NCBI GenBank assembly: GCA_030142905.1
Contig: JASJOG010000114.1
Location: forward strand, 496,001 to 560,000
Direction of reading: 5' to 3'
DNA length: 64,000 nt
DNA from: Heliopora coerulea
Lineage: Eukaryota > Cnidaria > Anthozoa > Scleralcyonacea > Helioporidae
Within the stretch, counting starts at the first letter, position 1, and every line of letters begins with the position of its first letter. Under the pieces are notes generated by a model. It had not been told where the DNA came from. It ran no database searches and saw nothing but the letters and a program-made list of their open reading frames with translations. Positions 36,109 to 46,150 of this stretch are shown here, piece after piece. Both the position numbers and the translations under genes were made by a program.

Positions 36109-37711
36109 CAGAGGCGGATTTTGAATTTTTATCACCTTAGTCAAACTTTTGAATTTTCTTTGCAGGGAGAGGCTAGCGCAAAACACGCACTATACTTCTC
36201 ATATGGTAATTATATGAATTGTATAATAAATCATAATTTTAATTTGAATTACAGAATTGAATTTAAATCAGTTCGGACCAATCGAAAGCGAAGGCACGTA
36301 TACTTAAACATAAATTAGAAAATTCCGCAGATGCGAAAGGCTGCATTAAGAGAACCAGCAGAACTGGAGTCAACTTTTAATTTGATTTTTGTCAACAATT
36401 TTGTGACAACACAACACTTATCTGACGGACGAACGGACTATAGAGCGCCAGAGTCTTCCACACCATGAGAATGTCACTGAAACCGATCTCCATGCGCTAC
36501 TTCACAGCTTTTCAATATCAACACTGCGGAAATCGGACCAATCAGAAGACGACCGATGAAAGATTATAGTCTCAGCAAGGTGACACACCTCAGCAAAGGC
36601 GGCAAGATGACATAACAAATTTGGCAAAATTTGCGCCTTGAAATGTTGAGCCAATCAGAGCAACTGAAAGAAAATGAAGATTCGGCAAAAGAGGCAGCGA
36701 AATTGGTCAAACCAATCACGGATCACGATGAAAGAAATTCCTAGAAACCAGCCAATTGCAAAGAGGAATACAATCGAAAGATTTGGCAAAATGGTTGCGC
36801 TTGACCAAGAAACCTGCTGGGGCGTGATTCTGATGTTGGGCAATGTTACGAGAGACGACAAACGAACTAGATATACATACGACGACGGGAAATAAAATTC
36901 GGCGATGTAAACAAACCTAACTTACAAGTTTACAGCCGTAAATATGCGGCGCAAATCAATCCGATATCTCAGGATAGTGAGATTGTTACCTTAGTCGGCT
37001 GATCCATTTGACGTACACTAAATTCGCCACTGTCATACGGCGAGTTAGCGCCTTAACGCGTTGATTCAAGTAGAAAGGTTGATAATTGATGTTTTCTAAG
37101 CCGCAAAACGTAGAGGAGAAAAGTAAGTGTGTTTTTATCCCACTTAAAAGCACGACACGGTTATGATTTTTCTTCGTATTATCCTCCTGAATTATTAATG
37201 AGTTTTTAAAATTGTGTACAAATAGCACTACATGTCTTCGAAGGATGAAAGATTAGCCGATTGTTTGGTTACTAACAGCAGTTATTTGGCAGTCATTTCA
37301 TTTTAAATGAAGTTTTAGTTTCCATGTATCTTGTTCAAAGTTTAAAGTAAATCATCTTACAAAAAGATAACTTCTTAAATTCAATCCATCAAGAGAACAT
37401 TGCTAGTATAAGTTGTAAATACAAATAAATTTCTGTGATAAATAACCACACTGTCGTGTTAAATTAAAACTCTACCATTTTCCACTTATTTATTGAACAA
37501 GGGCATGTGGCGGAATACTGTGGTAGACGGTATTGTTCAAACCTGCTTTAAATAACCTCCTGTTCTACTATATCCTAACCCCCGAGCACCAAACCAAAGT
37601 TGTTGGGAAATGTGAATGGTACGACTGCAATACAAAATGTTACCGAATTGCTTGCCAGGCTTTCCACTACTGACTTTCGTTGAAGTATATTGTCATTCAT
37701 TTAAAGTGCTT
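36109..37711. other. Upstream flank of the GPCR gene, no second gene recognised
   Basis: Short CCAATCAGA-like boxes recur near 36537, 36651 and 36711, but I cannot assign them a role. No domain-bearing frame is visible. Upstream exons or the promoter of the GPCR could lie here. Confidence 0.35.
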
Positions 37712-37734
37712 TCTTATCCTTCCTGTTATTTTAG
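37712..37734 (+). promoter_or_regulatory. Probable splice acceptor before the GPCR coding exon
   Basis: The pyrimidine-rich tract TTATCCTTCCTGTTATTTTAG ends in AG at 37733-37734, 22 bp before the first ATG of the long open frame. It suggests that the GPCR is encoded in one coding exon preceded by a spliced 5' UTR. Confidence 0.5.
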
Positions 37735-37755
37735 ATCTTACCTGGCCATACTCTG

Positions 37756-39150
37756 GTGATTAATTTACAATCCGTCGCACTAGCAAAGATGGACAACTTA
37801 ACATTCAATAACACAACCCAACCTCTAACAGATAGCAAAAATATCCTCATTATTCTTCTTGACAGCTTGATCCTCGTTCTAAGCTTGTGTGGCAACTCAT
37901 TGGTAATCTACACTATATCCAAAGAGCGTAAACTCCAAACCACGTGCAATTACCTGCTACTTAACCTTGCTATATGTGACATCGTAGTGGTATCCCTTGG
38001 GACAGCCATTGATATTATGTTGCAGTTCACCAAATCAAAATGGATCCTGGGCAAGCATTTGTGTCGAACACTAAACCCGGCGATGACGATGTTCTATATT
38101 TCTGGTTCTCTGATTCTGGTCATAATTTCAATTGACCGATACAAGATGTTCGTGCATCCTCTTCGGGCGCGGTACCAACGGAAGCACGTGAAGTACGCTG
38201 TGATAATAGTCCACTTAATATCATTAACATGCGTTTTACCATTTGCAGTGTTCTCTACCATAATAGATGGTCATTGCTACGACGTTTGGCCTGCCCTCGG
38301 GTACCGCAAGGGGTATACCATCTTCTTGTTCCTGATGCAGTACGCTTTACCACTGCTAATTATGGGGGCTGCTTATGGTGGTGTTGCCTTATCACTGATG
38401 CGTAACAAATCCAGTTTTAAGGAGAACTTCAGTAGCCCACCCAAAAGAAAATATGAAGCAATGCCAATGAAATCTGTGATTCGATCGAGTTCATCATTGT
38501 CATCAATTCATGCAAACAACCTCACCAAAGCAGTAAATCATCCTGTTAGTAAGCGACGTGAACCTTTCTCTTGTAAGCAGCTCACATATGGTAGTGACGA
38601 AAAAGGAAAATATACTGGATGTGAACAATTTAAATCGAATAATCGATACACGAACGAAAAAGAGAACGGTGTAAATAACTGTGAAAATACCCAATACTCG
38701 TGCCCCAAAGAGACTTCAGCAATGCGTTTGAAGCAAGGTTTGTCAACCCGCCTTCGATCCCCTCCATCTTATCGCCGTAACGCTATTCGTAAGAAATTTG
38801 CAGAATCGAAGCGACATCATTCCTCTACATCTAGTTATACCGAACGTGACAGGCGCAACAACCGCGCACTCAAGATGATTCTTCTCGTGGTTGTGGTTTT
38901 TGCCCTTTTCATGCTTCCGATGCAAATTATGAGTCTCTTACTAGACTTTGGGGGCAAACCCACACCCGAGAAGTTTAAAATCTATGCGTGGTTTGTTATG
39001 TGGTCGTACTTTGGAAGCTGTACGTTGAATCCTTTTATATATGGGTTAGTTGATCGTACCTTTCGAGCTGGGTTCAAAAAATTCGCAAAAAAAATTGCTG
39101 GTCACTGCAGATGCACGCTTATTCAAAGAGAAAAAATTACTAATCTGTAA
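37756..39150 (+). CDS. Class A (rhodopsin-like) G-protein-coupled receptor, neuropeptide-receptor type
   Basis: A 464-codon open frame encodes a complete seven-helix receptor. N-glycosylation sites lie at N14, N18 and N19. TM1 has G46-N47 and TM2 has LAICD with D75. The disulfide pair is C103 and C174. The DRY motif is intact (D127-R128-Y129). TM5 has P199 and TM7 has NPFIY (425-429) followed by a basic helix-8 region. The third intracellular loop is very long, about 215-370, and rich in Ser, Lys and Arg. TM6 reads FALFMLP, so the usual CW before the conserved Pro is missing and the toggle Trp is Met. A second ATG at codon 12 could be the true start. The pattern is that of orphan cnidarian neuropeptide-like receptors, and the ligand cannot be told. 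It is the only clear host gene here. Confidence 0.93.
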   Translation: MINLQSVALAKMDNLTFNNTTQPLTDSKNILIILLDSLILVLSLCGNSLVIYTISKERKLQTTCNYLLLNLAICDIVVVSLGTAIDIMLQFTKSKWILGKHLCRTLNPAMTMFYISGSLILVIISIDRYKMFVHPLRARYQRKHVKYAVIIVHLISLTCVLPFAVFSTIIDGHCYDVWPALGYRKGYTIFLFLMQYALPLLIMGAAYGGVALSLMRNKSSFKENFSSPPKRKYEAMPMKSVIRSSSSLSSIHANNLTKAVNHPVSKRREPFSCKQLTYGSDEKGKYTGCEQFKSNNRYTNEKENGVNNCENTQYSCPKETSAMRLKQGLSTRLRSPPSYRRNAIRKKFAESKRHHSSTSSYTERDRRNNRALKMILLVVVVFALFMLPMQIMSLLLDFGGKPTPEKFKIYAWFVMWSYFGSCTLNPFIYGLVDRTFRAGFKKFAKKIAGHCRCTLIQREKITNL

Positions 39151-40429
39151 TTCAAATGTTATTCTGTACTTTTGAGATATAGTACCGTATGACGTGAAAT
39201 GTTCGCGCGAATTTAATTTCGTTGACTGCCGATTTTTTGAGTTTCTCTGAAACAAACTTTCGCCAGTTCGGATTTCATATTTTACCACTGGGAACAGATT
39301 TTCGCGGATCTCGGGAAAGTTCCCATTTGGGGTTTCACCCTCGGTACTTATATATAACAAACTGGGGTTACATGTTGTTTCGTTTATTTTACTAATTCAC
39401 TGTACCTAAGTCTTGAGTCTTCTATAGAGCTAATGCGCTTGACGTCATAGCTCCCATATTGGTGTTCCTTAACAAAAGAAATTTGATCATCTTCTTTTGT
39501 TATTGTTTTGACTCAACCAAAATTTCATGCCACATGGTTTGTGTCATATTAAAGCAACAAAGACAGCGTTATTTATTATTTTTTCCATATTCATAGAAAT
39601 TTAAAAACTTAAGATTGCCATAAAGCTTACCGATTCTGCTTCTTTAACAAGCGGTAACCCAACCTTAAATTTAAACAAATTTTCTAGAGACATAGGAAAA
39701 GATCTTAAGCGCAGTTTTGAATCATCATGGAAATCAATTCTCAAGCAGAAAAACTCACTGAGAATTTCTTAGATAGTTTTACCGTGCTTTCTCGAGATCA
39801 AACAGAAGCATGAGCCCCATTAGAATCTTTTTTCAATTTCCATGTCAGTTTAACCTTAAGAATGTCGGTACAATTGATCTCGACTACGAAGTTGACTTAT
39901 GGTGCATTTTTTTCTGCCTATTCTGACCCATTCTTATATCAGAAGGGGAATATAGGTATACACAAAATACTAAGCACCAAAAGGTCAGATAAAGACACAT
40001 TCTAAATCCGGAGTAAGCTCTATACTGGTGATTTGGACTCTAACGAAAAGCAACTCACATTCACCGACTCGCTTTCTACCTAGTGATACAGGTGCTCCTG
40101 CTTTTTTGTAAAACTCCAACAGAACCATGAATTTTCTCTTTCCCAGATTATTACACTCTACTACCTTATGAGAATTTTTCCTGAAGACGTGATAGTTCTT
40201 ACCGAATAAATGTCGATAGCACTTGACAGTGCTGTCGATTCTGGCAATTCCATCAACCTGAGCAGGATTACCAAAATATTATTCAGTCAATTCCTAAACC
40301 AAAATATGAGGCAAAAGAACGCAATAAACCTTTATTTCGTGTATTCTTATTCCGTGAGATTGCCAAGTGAGTACACATTTTACAGCTGAATTTGTTTTCT
40401 CATTTGTTCTTTAGTTCTACAAGTGATTG
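39151..40429. other. GPCR 3' flank, no further gene recognised
   Basis: An AATAAA lies near 40204, too far to assign with confidence as the poly(A) signal. Otherwise this is AT-rich non-coding DNA up to the 3' end of the next Penelope element. Confidence 0.35.
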
Positions 40430-40552
40430 TCCAGGCGGAAATCGTAACTTTAATATAAATAACAATGCCCAGCAGATTGTGCGAAGTATCGCCATATGCA
40501 AACATTAACAATTGCTTAAACAAAGAAGGCTAGAAGAGTTTAAAACATATTT

Positions 40553-40592
40553 ATTGACTAACGTTTCGTCGCTACAAGCAACATCTTCAGAG
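40553..40592 (-). ncRNA. Hammerhead ribozyme-like motif, Penelope element 2
   Basis: The minus strand reads CTGAAGA, then stem II GTTGC-TTGTA-GCGAC (one G-T pair), then GAAAC, then a minimal stem III AC-GTTA-GT, then the cleavage C, giving the GUC triplet. All core bases fit the hammerhead consensus, with the tolerant position 7 as A. Stem I is not obvious, as in many minimal Penelope hammerheads that work as dimers. Confidence 0.55.
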
Positions 40593-40710
40593 TGGAGATC
40601 AGGGATTACAACGAGATATATTTATATTAAACAAACAGTATCGAATGACAATTAAGATGATATATTTACAACAGTAACGGAAATTGACGGGAGACAGCAG
40701 TAAGGTATTA

Positions 40711-41308
40711 TCAAAAAAGGGAAAGAGACATAGAACCAATGTTCCCGTTAAGAATGGGTTTTAATTTATTAATTAGAAGACTTTCTTTAAGGAGTAGTTC
40801 AGAAGCAGAAGGCGACGAGGATAATATTTTGAAGTCGGAAAAAGAAATGGGATGGCCAGTTTCAATGTGGTGGGAAAGGATACTAGTGGGAGAAGGATTA
40901 ACTCTTCTGTTACCTGTCAAGGGTGAGATCCCCATATGATCTGAAATGCGTGTGTGTAACTGTCGGCTAGTTTGGCCAACATACGATGCCTTACAGCATT
41001 GACACGTAAATAAATACACTACATGCGATTTCAGGCCATCAGGGATCCTGTCCTTGACAGGGAAAAAAGAGCCAAGGCGAACGGAAGGGCGAAAGACGAA
41101 GCGTAATGAAACTTGAGGAAAGGCGGACTATAATAGTTTGATGAGTTGAGTACGAATTTGAAGACCATGTGAACCAGTATACGGTAGAGAAAAATAAATT
41201 AAAAACTTAGGAGCAATAAAAATCTTGGGAGTGGACGAAAAGGATTTATCTAAAAATGAACTTACACATTTGTCAAACAGGGTAGCTGGGAATTCATTTT
41301 TAATGAAA
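40711..41308 (-). pseudogene. Penelope GIY-YIG endonuclease domain
   Basis: The long frame 41019-40711 carries 'CQCCKASYVGQTSRQLHTR' and 'SELLLKESLLINKLKP', matching the other two Penelope copies. Upstream, 41300-41020 encodes the linker ('PSVRLGSFFPVKDRIPDGLK') but is cut by an in-frame TAG in the segment before 'SAFPQVSLRFVFRPS'. The protein would be a target-nicking nuclease fused to RT. Confidence 0.85.
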
Positions 41309-41310
41309 AT

Positions 41311-42478
41311 TTATTTGAGTTTCTGGAGTTCAGAGTGCAAGATGGAGTAGCTAGCGCATAAATTAAAATATCGAAATAGAAGGGAAAAGATAAGGCCTTT
41401 TTTATAGCAGTCCGGAATAAAACTATTAAAGTTAGTCATTAAACCGGTGTAAGTGGATTTTCGGTAGATACTGGTGGTGAAATTAATTTCAGAGCGGTTA
41501 ATTTTGATGTCAAGGAAAGATAAAGTGCTGTTATTCTCGGTTTCGTGCGTAAATTTGATATTAGCGTGCTGTGAGTTTAGATAGTTAAGAAATGGTAGAA
41601 TATGAGTCAAAGATTGAAATAGAAGGAAACAGTCATCAACATAACGTCGGTAGAAGATGGGTTTGAATTGTGAAGGACAGTTGTTAAGCCAGCTGGTTTC
41701 ATAAAAGGAGAGAAAGATATTGGCGAAGAGAGGTCCCAGAGGGGAACCCATAGCAACACCATCAACCTGTTCATAAAGTTGGTTGTTGAAAAGGAAATGG
41801 TTGTTCTTAACAGCGAATTCTAAAAGTTTCTTAAATTCATTATGGGAAAATCCTTGAAAACAATTTTGGTCATGGAAAAGTAAACAGAGCATAATATTTA
41901 TAGTTTTGTTAAGTGGGATGTTGGTAAATAAAGATTTGATGTCGAAACTGGCCATAATGACTTCCTTAGGGTTGGTTTTAAGACTTGAGAGTTCAGTAAT
42001 GAAAGAAAAAGAATCCTTAACTACATATATACTAGAAGAGATCGGGCGAAGCAATGGGACAAGGAATTTGGCGAGTCTGCAAGAGTGAGTGCCAATCGAA
42101 GAAGTTATAGGTCTTAAAGGCATATCAAATTTATGCACCTTAGGAAGTCCATAAAGTAATCCAGGTCGAGAGCCAGTCGGGAAAATTTCATGGTAGGTTG
42201 CGTCCATGATAGATCCGTTCTTCTTTAAATCTTGAAGGTATTTCTTCAAGCGATTCTCTCGACTGATCGTGGTTCTAGTGGGATCTTCATCCAAGTGTAT
42301 GAATTTGGTTTCATCATTTAGGATACTATTCATTTTGGCAGTGTAGTCAGATCTGTCCATGATAACGACACCATTACCTTTATCAGGTTTCAAAATAACA
42401 ATGTCATTGTCGTTGCAAAGGGATTTTATTATTTGAAACTCTTCGTCGGAGAAAATAAAACTTGGTGGATGGTAATGG
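41311..42478 (-). pseudogene. Penelope reverse transcriptase
   Basis: A 360-codon frame from 42393, extended upstream in phase through 'PSFIFSDEEFQIIKSL', covers nearly the whole RT. Its blocks are 'KPDKGNGVVIMDRSDYTAKM', 'GLPKVHKFDMPLRPITSS', 'SFDIKSLFTNIPLNKTI', 'DGVAMGSPLGPLFANIFLSF' and 'YYRRY'/'RRYVDDCFLLF' with intact catalytic DD. The frame stops at 41310 and continues in another frame into the endonuclease, so at least one frameshift and a later TAG disable it. The RT core itself is well preserved, suggesting moderate age. Confidence 0.92.
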
Positions 42479-42499
42479 ATCTTTGCTATCTATAATTGT

Positions 42500-42860
42500 T
42501 ATTTTTATGTGATTCAGTATATCATTTGAAAGCTTTTTGTAATTTAGCTATTTGTACTTCATCCTTGTTATCTAATTCCCACTGCTGCTTGTCTTTCTTT
42601 GGGATATTGTTAGTTATCTTATCGAGTATTTAATTATAAACTCATTAATATACTTTAAAGAGTTGATTTCACCCTTATATAAACTATCTTTGTTTGACTT
42701 ATGAAGCTTTGAAGTTAACTTTTTCCATAAGATAGACCTCCATCCTGGTTTAAACTGATCATGTTTCTTGAATATTTAATTTTTAATCTTTTAAAATTAG
42801 TCCCAGCCACCTGAGTCTTAGTTTTGATTCCCCTTTTTGGGAAATTGTAAAGCAGATTAA
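42500..42860 (-). pseudogene. Polinton gene remnant, Lys-rich
   Basis: Read on the minus strand, several frames carry coding-like pieces such as 'QFKPGWRSILWKKLTSKLHK' and 'KDKQQWELDNKDEVQIAKLQ'. Stops and shifts separate them. I do not recognise the family. Confidence 0.4.
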
Positions 42861-43129
42861 ATCACATATGGTTTAATTTTTTTTAATGTCATATATATTA
42901 ACGTATATTTTATTTATATATAAGTGATATTAAACATATTTGGAATTTCTTTAAGCCAAAAACAAAAAATCCACAACATTATGAAACATTGTTGATTTAT
43001 GCAGTAAAAAAGTAAACCATTGGCAATGTCCCAAATAAGGGAATTAAAAAATAGTTATAGTTATTCTCTGTCTGTATATAATACTTTATATTTTCGTTTA
43101 ATTCCTTCCACTTGCTATAATGTGGACAA

Positions 43130-43658
43130 TCACAATTTGTCCCAATTCAATTCATTATAAACAACACTGAACAGGTTATTGTCAAACTGTAATTTTGTTT
43201 TCCAATTATTCTTCAGATCATTGGGTTTTTATTAAAGGTATCCCTCTTTGTGACGTCGGTCTGATATAGTAACCATATTGTGAAACATTGGTCTTTATTA
43301 ACTTGTGTTTCTTTAATTCTACCACCACCTTTATGAAATCATTAACAATCAGATGTATATATTGACTACTAACATATTTTTTGCAAACTTTCTCAAACCA
43401 TTTGTGGCACCTGTGTTGACTCTTGTTTCATCCAAATATTGGGAATAAAACCTTCTTGATGTTGATGTCCACCAACTTCACCCCATTCTGGACAAATGAA
43501 ATACCCTTCTTGTAAAATTCTGTCTGTGTTACAATTATACCAATATATTTTTGGTGTAATCTTTCAGAGGAGCTTCTAATGTTTGTTTGTTGTAAATGTT
43601 CTTCTACTTCATCTATATCATATCCACAATTCAATAATTCTATAATCTTTTTTTCCAA
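43130..43658 (-). pseudogene. Polinton protein of unknown function (winged-helix-like?)
   Basis: The frame opens with 'MEKKIIELLNCGYDIDEVEE' and runs 76 codons to an in-frame TGA. It then continues in the same phase through 'HKWFEKVCKKYVSSQYIHLI' and 'KTNVSQYGYYIRPTSQRGIP'. A one-base shift near 43220 leads into 'NELNWDKL' before a final stop. So this is one gene of roughly 175 codons with one nonsense codon and one frameshift. The function is unknown. The first part could be a small helical DNA-binding module, but that is a guess. Confidence 0.5.
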
Positions 43659-43730
43659 ATCGTTAATTTATTTTATATATTTATATAAGAGATATTTTTT
43701 GTATTGTTTTACTATCATGTTTAAATAATT

Positions 43731-44072
43731 TTATATATCAAATACCCACATCTCATTACTTGGTTGATAAAAATCGGATAATTGGGGTTCTCTATTGAAT
43801 TCATGACCATCATATCTTATTGTTTGAACACTTCTTAATTCATCTAGAGCTTTGTTTTTCCTATTTATATGCTCCTTTGCCATAGATAATTGCATCCTTA
43901 GTTTCTGTATTCTATCATTTTTTATTTTATTAGCATTTGCTACATCCCCAAGAGCTTTATTATGGTGTTTTATCTTGGTTTCATAATCATGTTTATTCAA
44001 TTTTGAAAAAAACCAACCCACTCCTGCAAACATAAATGCATTTACTGCTCCACCTAATATTAAACTCGTCAT
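43731..44072 (-). CDS. Small Polinton membrane/coiled-coil protein
   Basis: An intact 113-codon frame starts 'MTSLILGGAVNAFMFAGVGW', a hydrophobic N-terminal segment (about residues 4-23). A charged, probably coiled-coil stretch rich in Lys, Ala and Asn follows (30-85), then 'DELRSVQTIRYDGHEFNREP' and an acidic-aromatic end. Short proteins with a leading GGAVNAF-like membrane segment recur in cnidarian Polintons, where they may be minor virion or membrane components. It is one of the few Polinton frames here without a stop. The neighbouring genes are pseudogenes, so it is probably just not yet hit. Confidence 0.6.
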   Translation of the reverse strand: MTSLILGGAVNAFMFAGVGWFFSKLNKHDYETKIKHHNKALGDVANANKIKNDRIQKLRMQLSMAKEHINRKNKALDELRSVQTIRYDGHEFNREPQLSDFYQPSNEMWVFDI

Positions 44073-44089
44073 TTATATTATATTTATGC

Positions 44090-44290
44090 AGATTTAAAGG
44101 GGTTTGTTGGTATATATTTCTTTTCTTGTGGCCATTTAACAGCACCTGCCAATTTAGCTGTTCCCTTAAGTGTTTCTGGTGTACCTAGTGGTATACCAAC
44201 AGCTTTTTTAGCTCCCATACTAACTAAAACTGCAGGTTCCTGTAATAAGAGCTGAATTGTATAATTCTTTTCTATCCATTATATATTATA
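44090..44290 (-). pseudogene. Polinton gene C-terminal remnant
   Basis: The minus strand encodes 'LLQEPAVLVSMGAKKAVGIP' and then 'AVKWPQEKKYIPTNP' before a stop at about 44090. It has no recognised domain. It lies directly between the small membrane protein gene and the VRR-NUC gene. Confidence 0.4.
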
Positions 44291-44339
44291 CATTATATTT
44301 TATGAATATATTTGTGGTGTGTCTAACATTTTATCAGTC

Positions 44340-44950
44340 TTGAATAATCGATTGCAATATCGCCATTTTATTTGAATGCTAAGGAAATAATCAGATGAAG
44401 CAATACATTTGTAACCATTCAATTTATACTTTTGTAGGGTATTATTTTGTGTTTCAGACACTATTCCATTTCCATTTGGAGTCTTAAGTTCAATACATAA
44501 GCCTGTATATTTTTTATGCAGATTACCAATAATAATATCAGACTGTTCACCAATATACCCCTTTTAGTAAGCCTCTGACCATTTTTTGATTGTTGTTTGC
44601 AGCTGGCCAAGACCTGGCATAATTATGGCATTTTCATAGTATTTTCTGATGTAATGAAACATTTCATAATCTCCTTGAAAACCCAGTCCTTTAATTTTTT
44701 TTTTAGCTGAATCTAACCTAGATCTCAATATAAGATAGTAAATACCTAGTTTATTGATATATTTAAGGTGTCTGATCTGACCTGCCTGGTAGACAGGGTA
44801 GGTCTTCATGTCATCCTTACACACATTTTTTCCAATTGCTTGATTTGTGCCAACATATCCTAAGCTTTTTGCAGTAGATTGTGCTCTGAACAAAATCTCC
44901 TCCATATCTCTTATTACATTTATTGGCTGATTATCGAATTTAACTTTCAA
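44340..44950 (-). pseudogene. BRO-N / VRR-NUC fusion protein of the Polinton
   Basis: The frame 44950-44564 encodes an N-terminal BRO-like domain ('ILFRAQSTAKSLGYVGTNQA' and 'INKLGIYYLILRSRLDSAKK'), the fold that viral BRO proteins use to bind DNA. It continues with 'IIMPGLGQLQTTIKKW', the usual start of VRR-NUC nucleases. After an in-frame TAA at about 44562 the same frame resumes with 'KGYIGEQSDIIIGN' and 'GLCIELKTPNGNGIVSETQ', giving the nuclease catalytic Asp and the ExK pair (E-L-K). It ends near 44340. The role would be a structure-specific or Holliday-junction nuclease in element replication. Only the one nonsense codon separates the two parts. Confidence 0.7.
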
Positions 44951-45186
44951 ATTATATTATACGTTATATTTTATTCCGATTTTTTTTCATCTTACTGTGT
45001 AAATATTTGTAAGCCAAAGACATCTCTTTCAAACAATCGCAATACCATGTTTTACCCCTTTAAGAATTCATTCACCTTTTGTTTTTCCAGTATTTTCTCC
45101 CTTTGTCTGTAAAATAATTTTTAAGTCTTCCTCTTTCTGGTTAATCAACTATCCTATTTTCCATTAGATTATAATGTATATTTTAT

Positions 45187-45483
45187 TTAGTCAAATGAAT
45201 CCAAATTATTAATCCTTTTTTTGAATAGTCTGTGGTTTAACTTGTTCATTCTCCATCTTATATTCTTTCTTGTATAATATAAACCAACAATTGATATATA
45301 TTTGTAATGAAATTGAGCAGAATCTTCATCTGAATGATTTCCTTTTTCAATCTTATCATGCATCTTCCTCTCTTTTGCAGCTTTTGAAATTTTAGCTAGT
45401 TGTTTACCAGCTTCCACTCTCCTGGGATCCTTTGGTTTAACAATTGATGTTATCTTAGGTGCATCTTGTTTTTCTTCACTCAT
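45187..45483 (-). CDS. Small basic Polinton protein with a membrane-proximal C-terminus
   Basis: A 98-codon frame starts 'MSEEKQDAPKITSIVKPKDP' and goes on with 'RRVEAGKQLAKISKAAKERK', a strongly basic helical segment. It ends with 'YISIVGLYYTRKNIRWRMNK'. Similar short proteins, starting MSEEK and with the PKDPRRVEAGK motif, accompany Polinton genes in cnidarians as I recall them. Normally a hydrophobic segment precedes the YYTRK-like motif, and here it is short. The frame has no stops, but C-terminal truncation or drift is likely. Confidence 0.55.
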   Translation of the reverse strand: MSEEKQDAPKITSIVKPKDPRRVEAGKQLAKISKAAKERKMHDKIEKGNHSDEDSAQFHYKYISIVGLYYTRKNIRWRMNKLNHRLFKKRINNLDSFD

Positions 45484-45719
45484 ATAATAACATATATTTT
45501 GTTTATAGATAATCTATCAGTCATCTCACAGTTTTTTATAAGTCAAGTTAATCAGGTTTATTATATATTGTATTATTAATATAAGTGCTTTTATTCAACC
45601 CATTGAGTTATTATTTGAGTTCTTTTAAAGCTACCTCAACATTATTGTTAGTTTTTTTACAACAAATTAGGACATTTCTGAGCCTCTTAAGAAAGATTAT
45701 CTTTTGATTCATGTATGTC

Positions 45720-46150
45720 ATATATCTTACTTTATTCTTTCCTTATACTGATCATAAACAAACCAACCGAAACTGAGTGCTAAGACCCAAAGATTGCTTG
45801 CAAACCATAATAGACCATTTGCACTTAATGATATTACTTTTCCTAAAAAATTTATTAATGGAGCTAACAGAGGTCCAACTTTTTTTGCTAGATTGTAAAC
45901 AGCCTTTGTAAACTTACTGGTTGTTTGAGCACCATTATATACAGCTTTTCAAAGCCCCATGACTATCATTGTTATGATCCCTGCTACTGATATTGAAACT
46001 ATGTTCTCCTTTGCCCATTTTTTTAATCTTTACAAACGTGATATATATTGTTCTTGCTGAGATCTAACCTCTTCAAGAATTAAATATTTGATTCACTCAT
46101 CAAACTCTTTATATTTTATGGGATTGTTAGTTTCATCTCTCTCTTTCATT
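45720..46150 (-). pseudogene. Polinton membrane protein remnant
   Basis: The minus strand carries 'KKVGPLLAPLINFLGKVISL' and 'GLLWFASNLWVLALSFGWFV', two probable membrane helices, ending in 'YDQYKERIK'. Upstream pieces include a Val/Ile-rich segment near 45960-46000. Frameshifts and stops occur. The function is unknown. Confidence 0.45.

Larger units (their letters stand above)
40430..42490 (-). mobile_element. Penelope-like element 2 (5'-truncated)
   Basis: On the minus strand it holds RT (42478-41311), GIY-YIG endonuclease (to 40711) and a 3' region with a hammerhead-like motif. The 3' end shares CCAGGCGG.AATCGTAA and the ACGTTTCG box with element 1. The 5' boundary is where Polinton-derived coding sequence begins, near 42490. 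No target duplication was found. Confidence 0.85.

Noticed and set aside
36655..36895. Short plus-strand frame upstream of the GPCR as an extra exon
   Set aside because: It has no membrane or signal-peptide character and overlaps CCAAT-like repeats; not supported.
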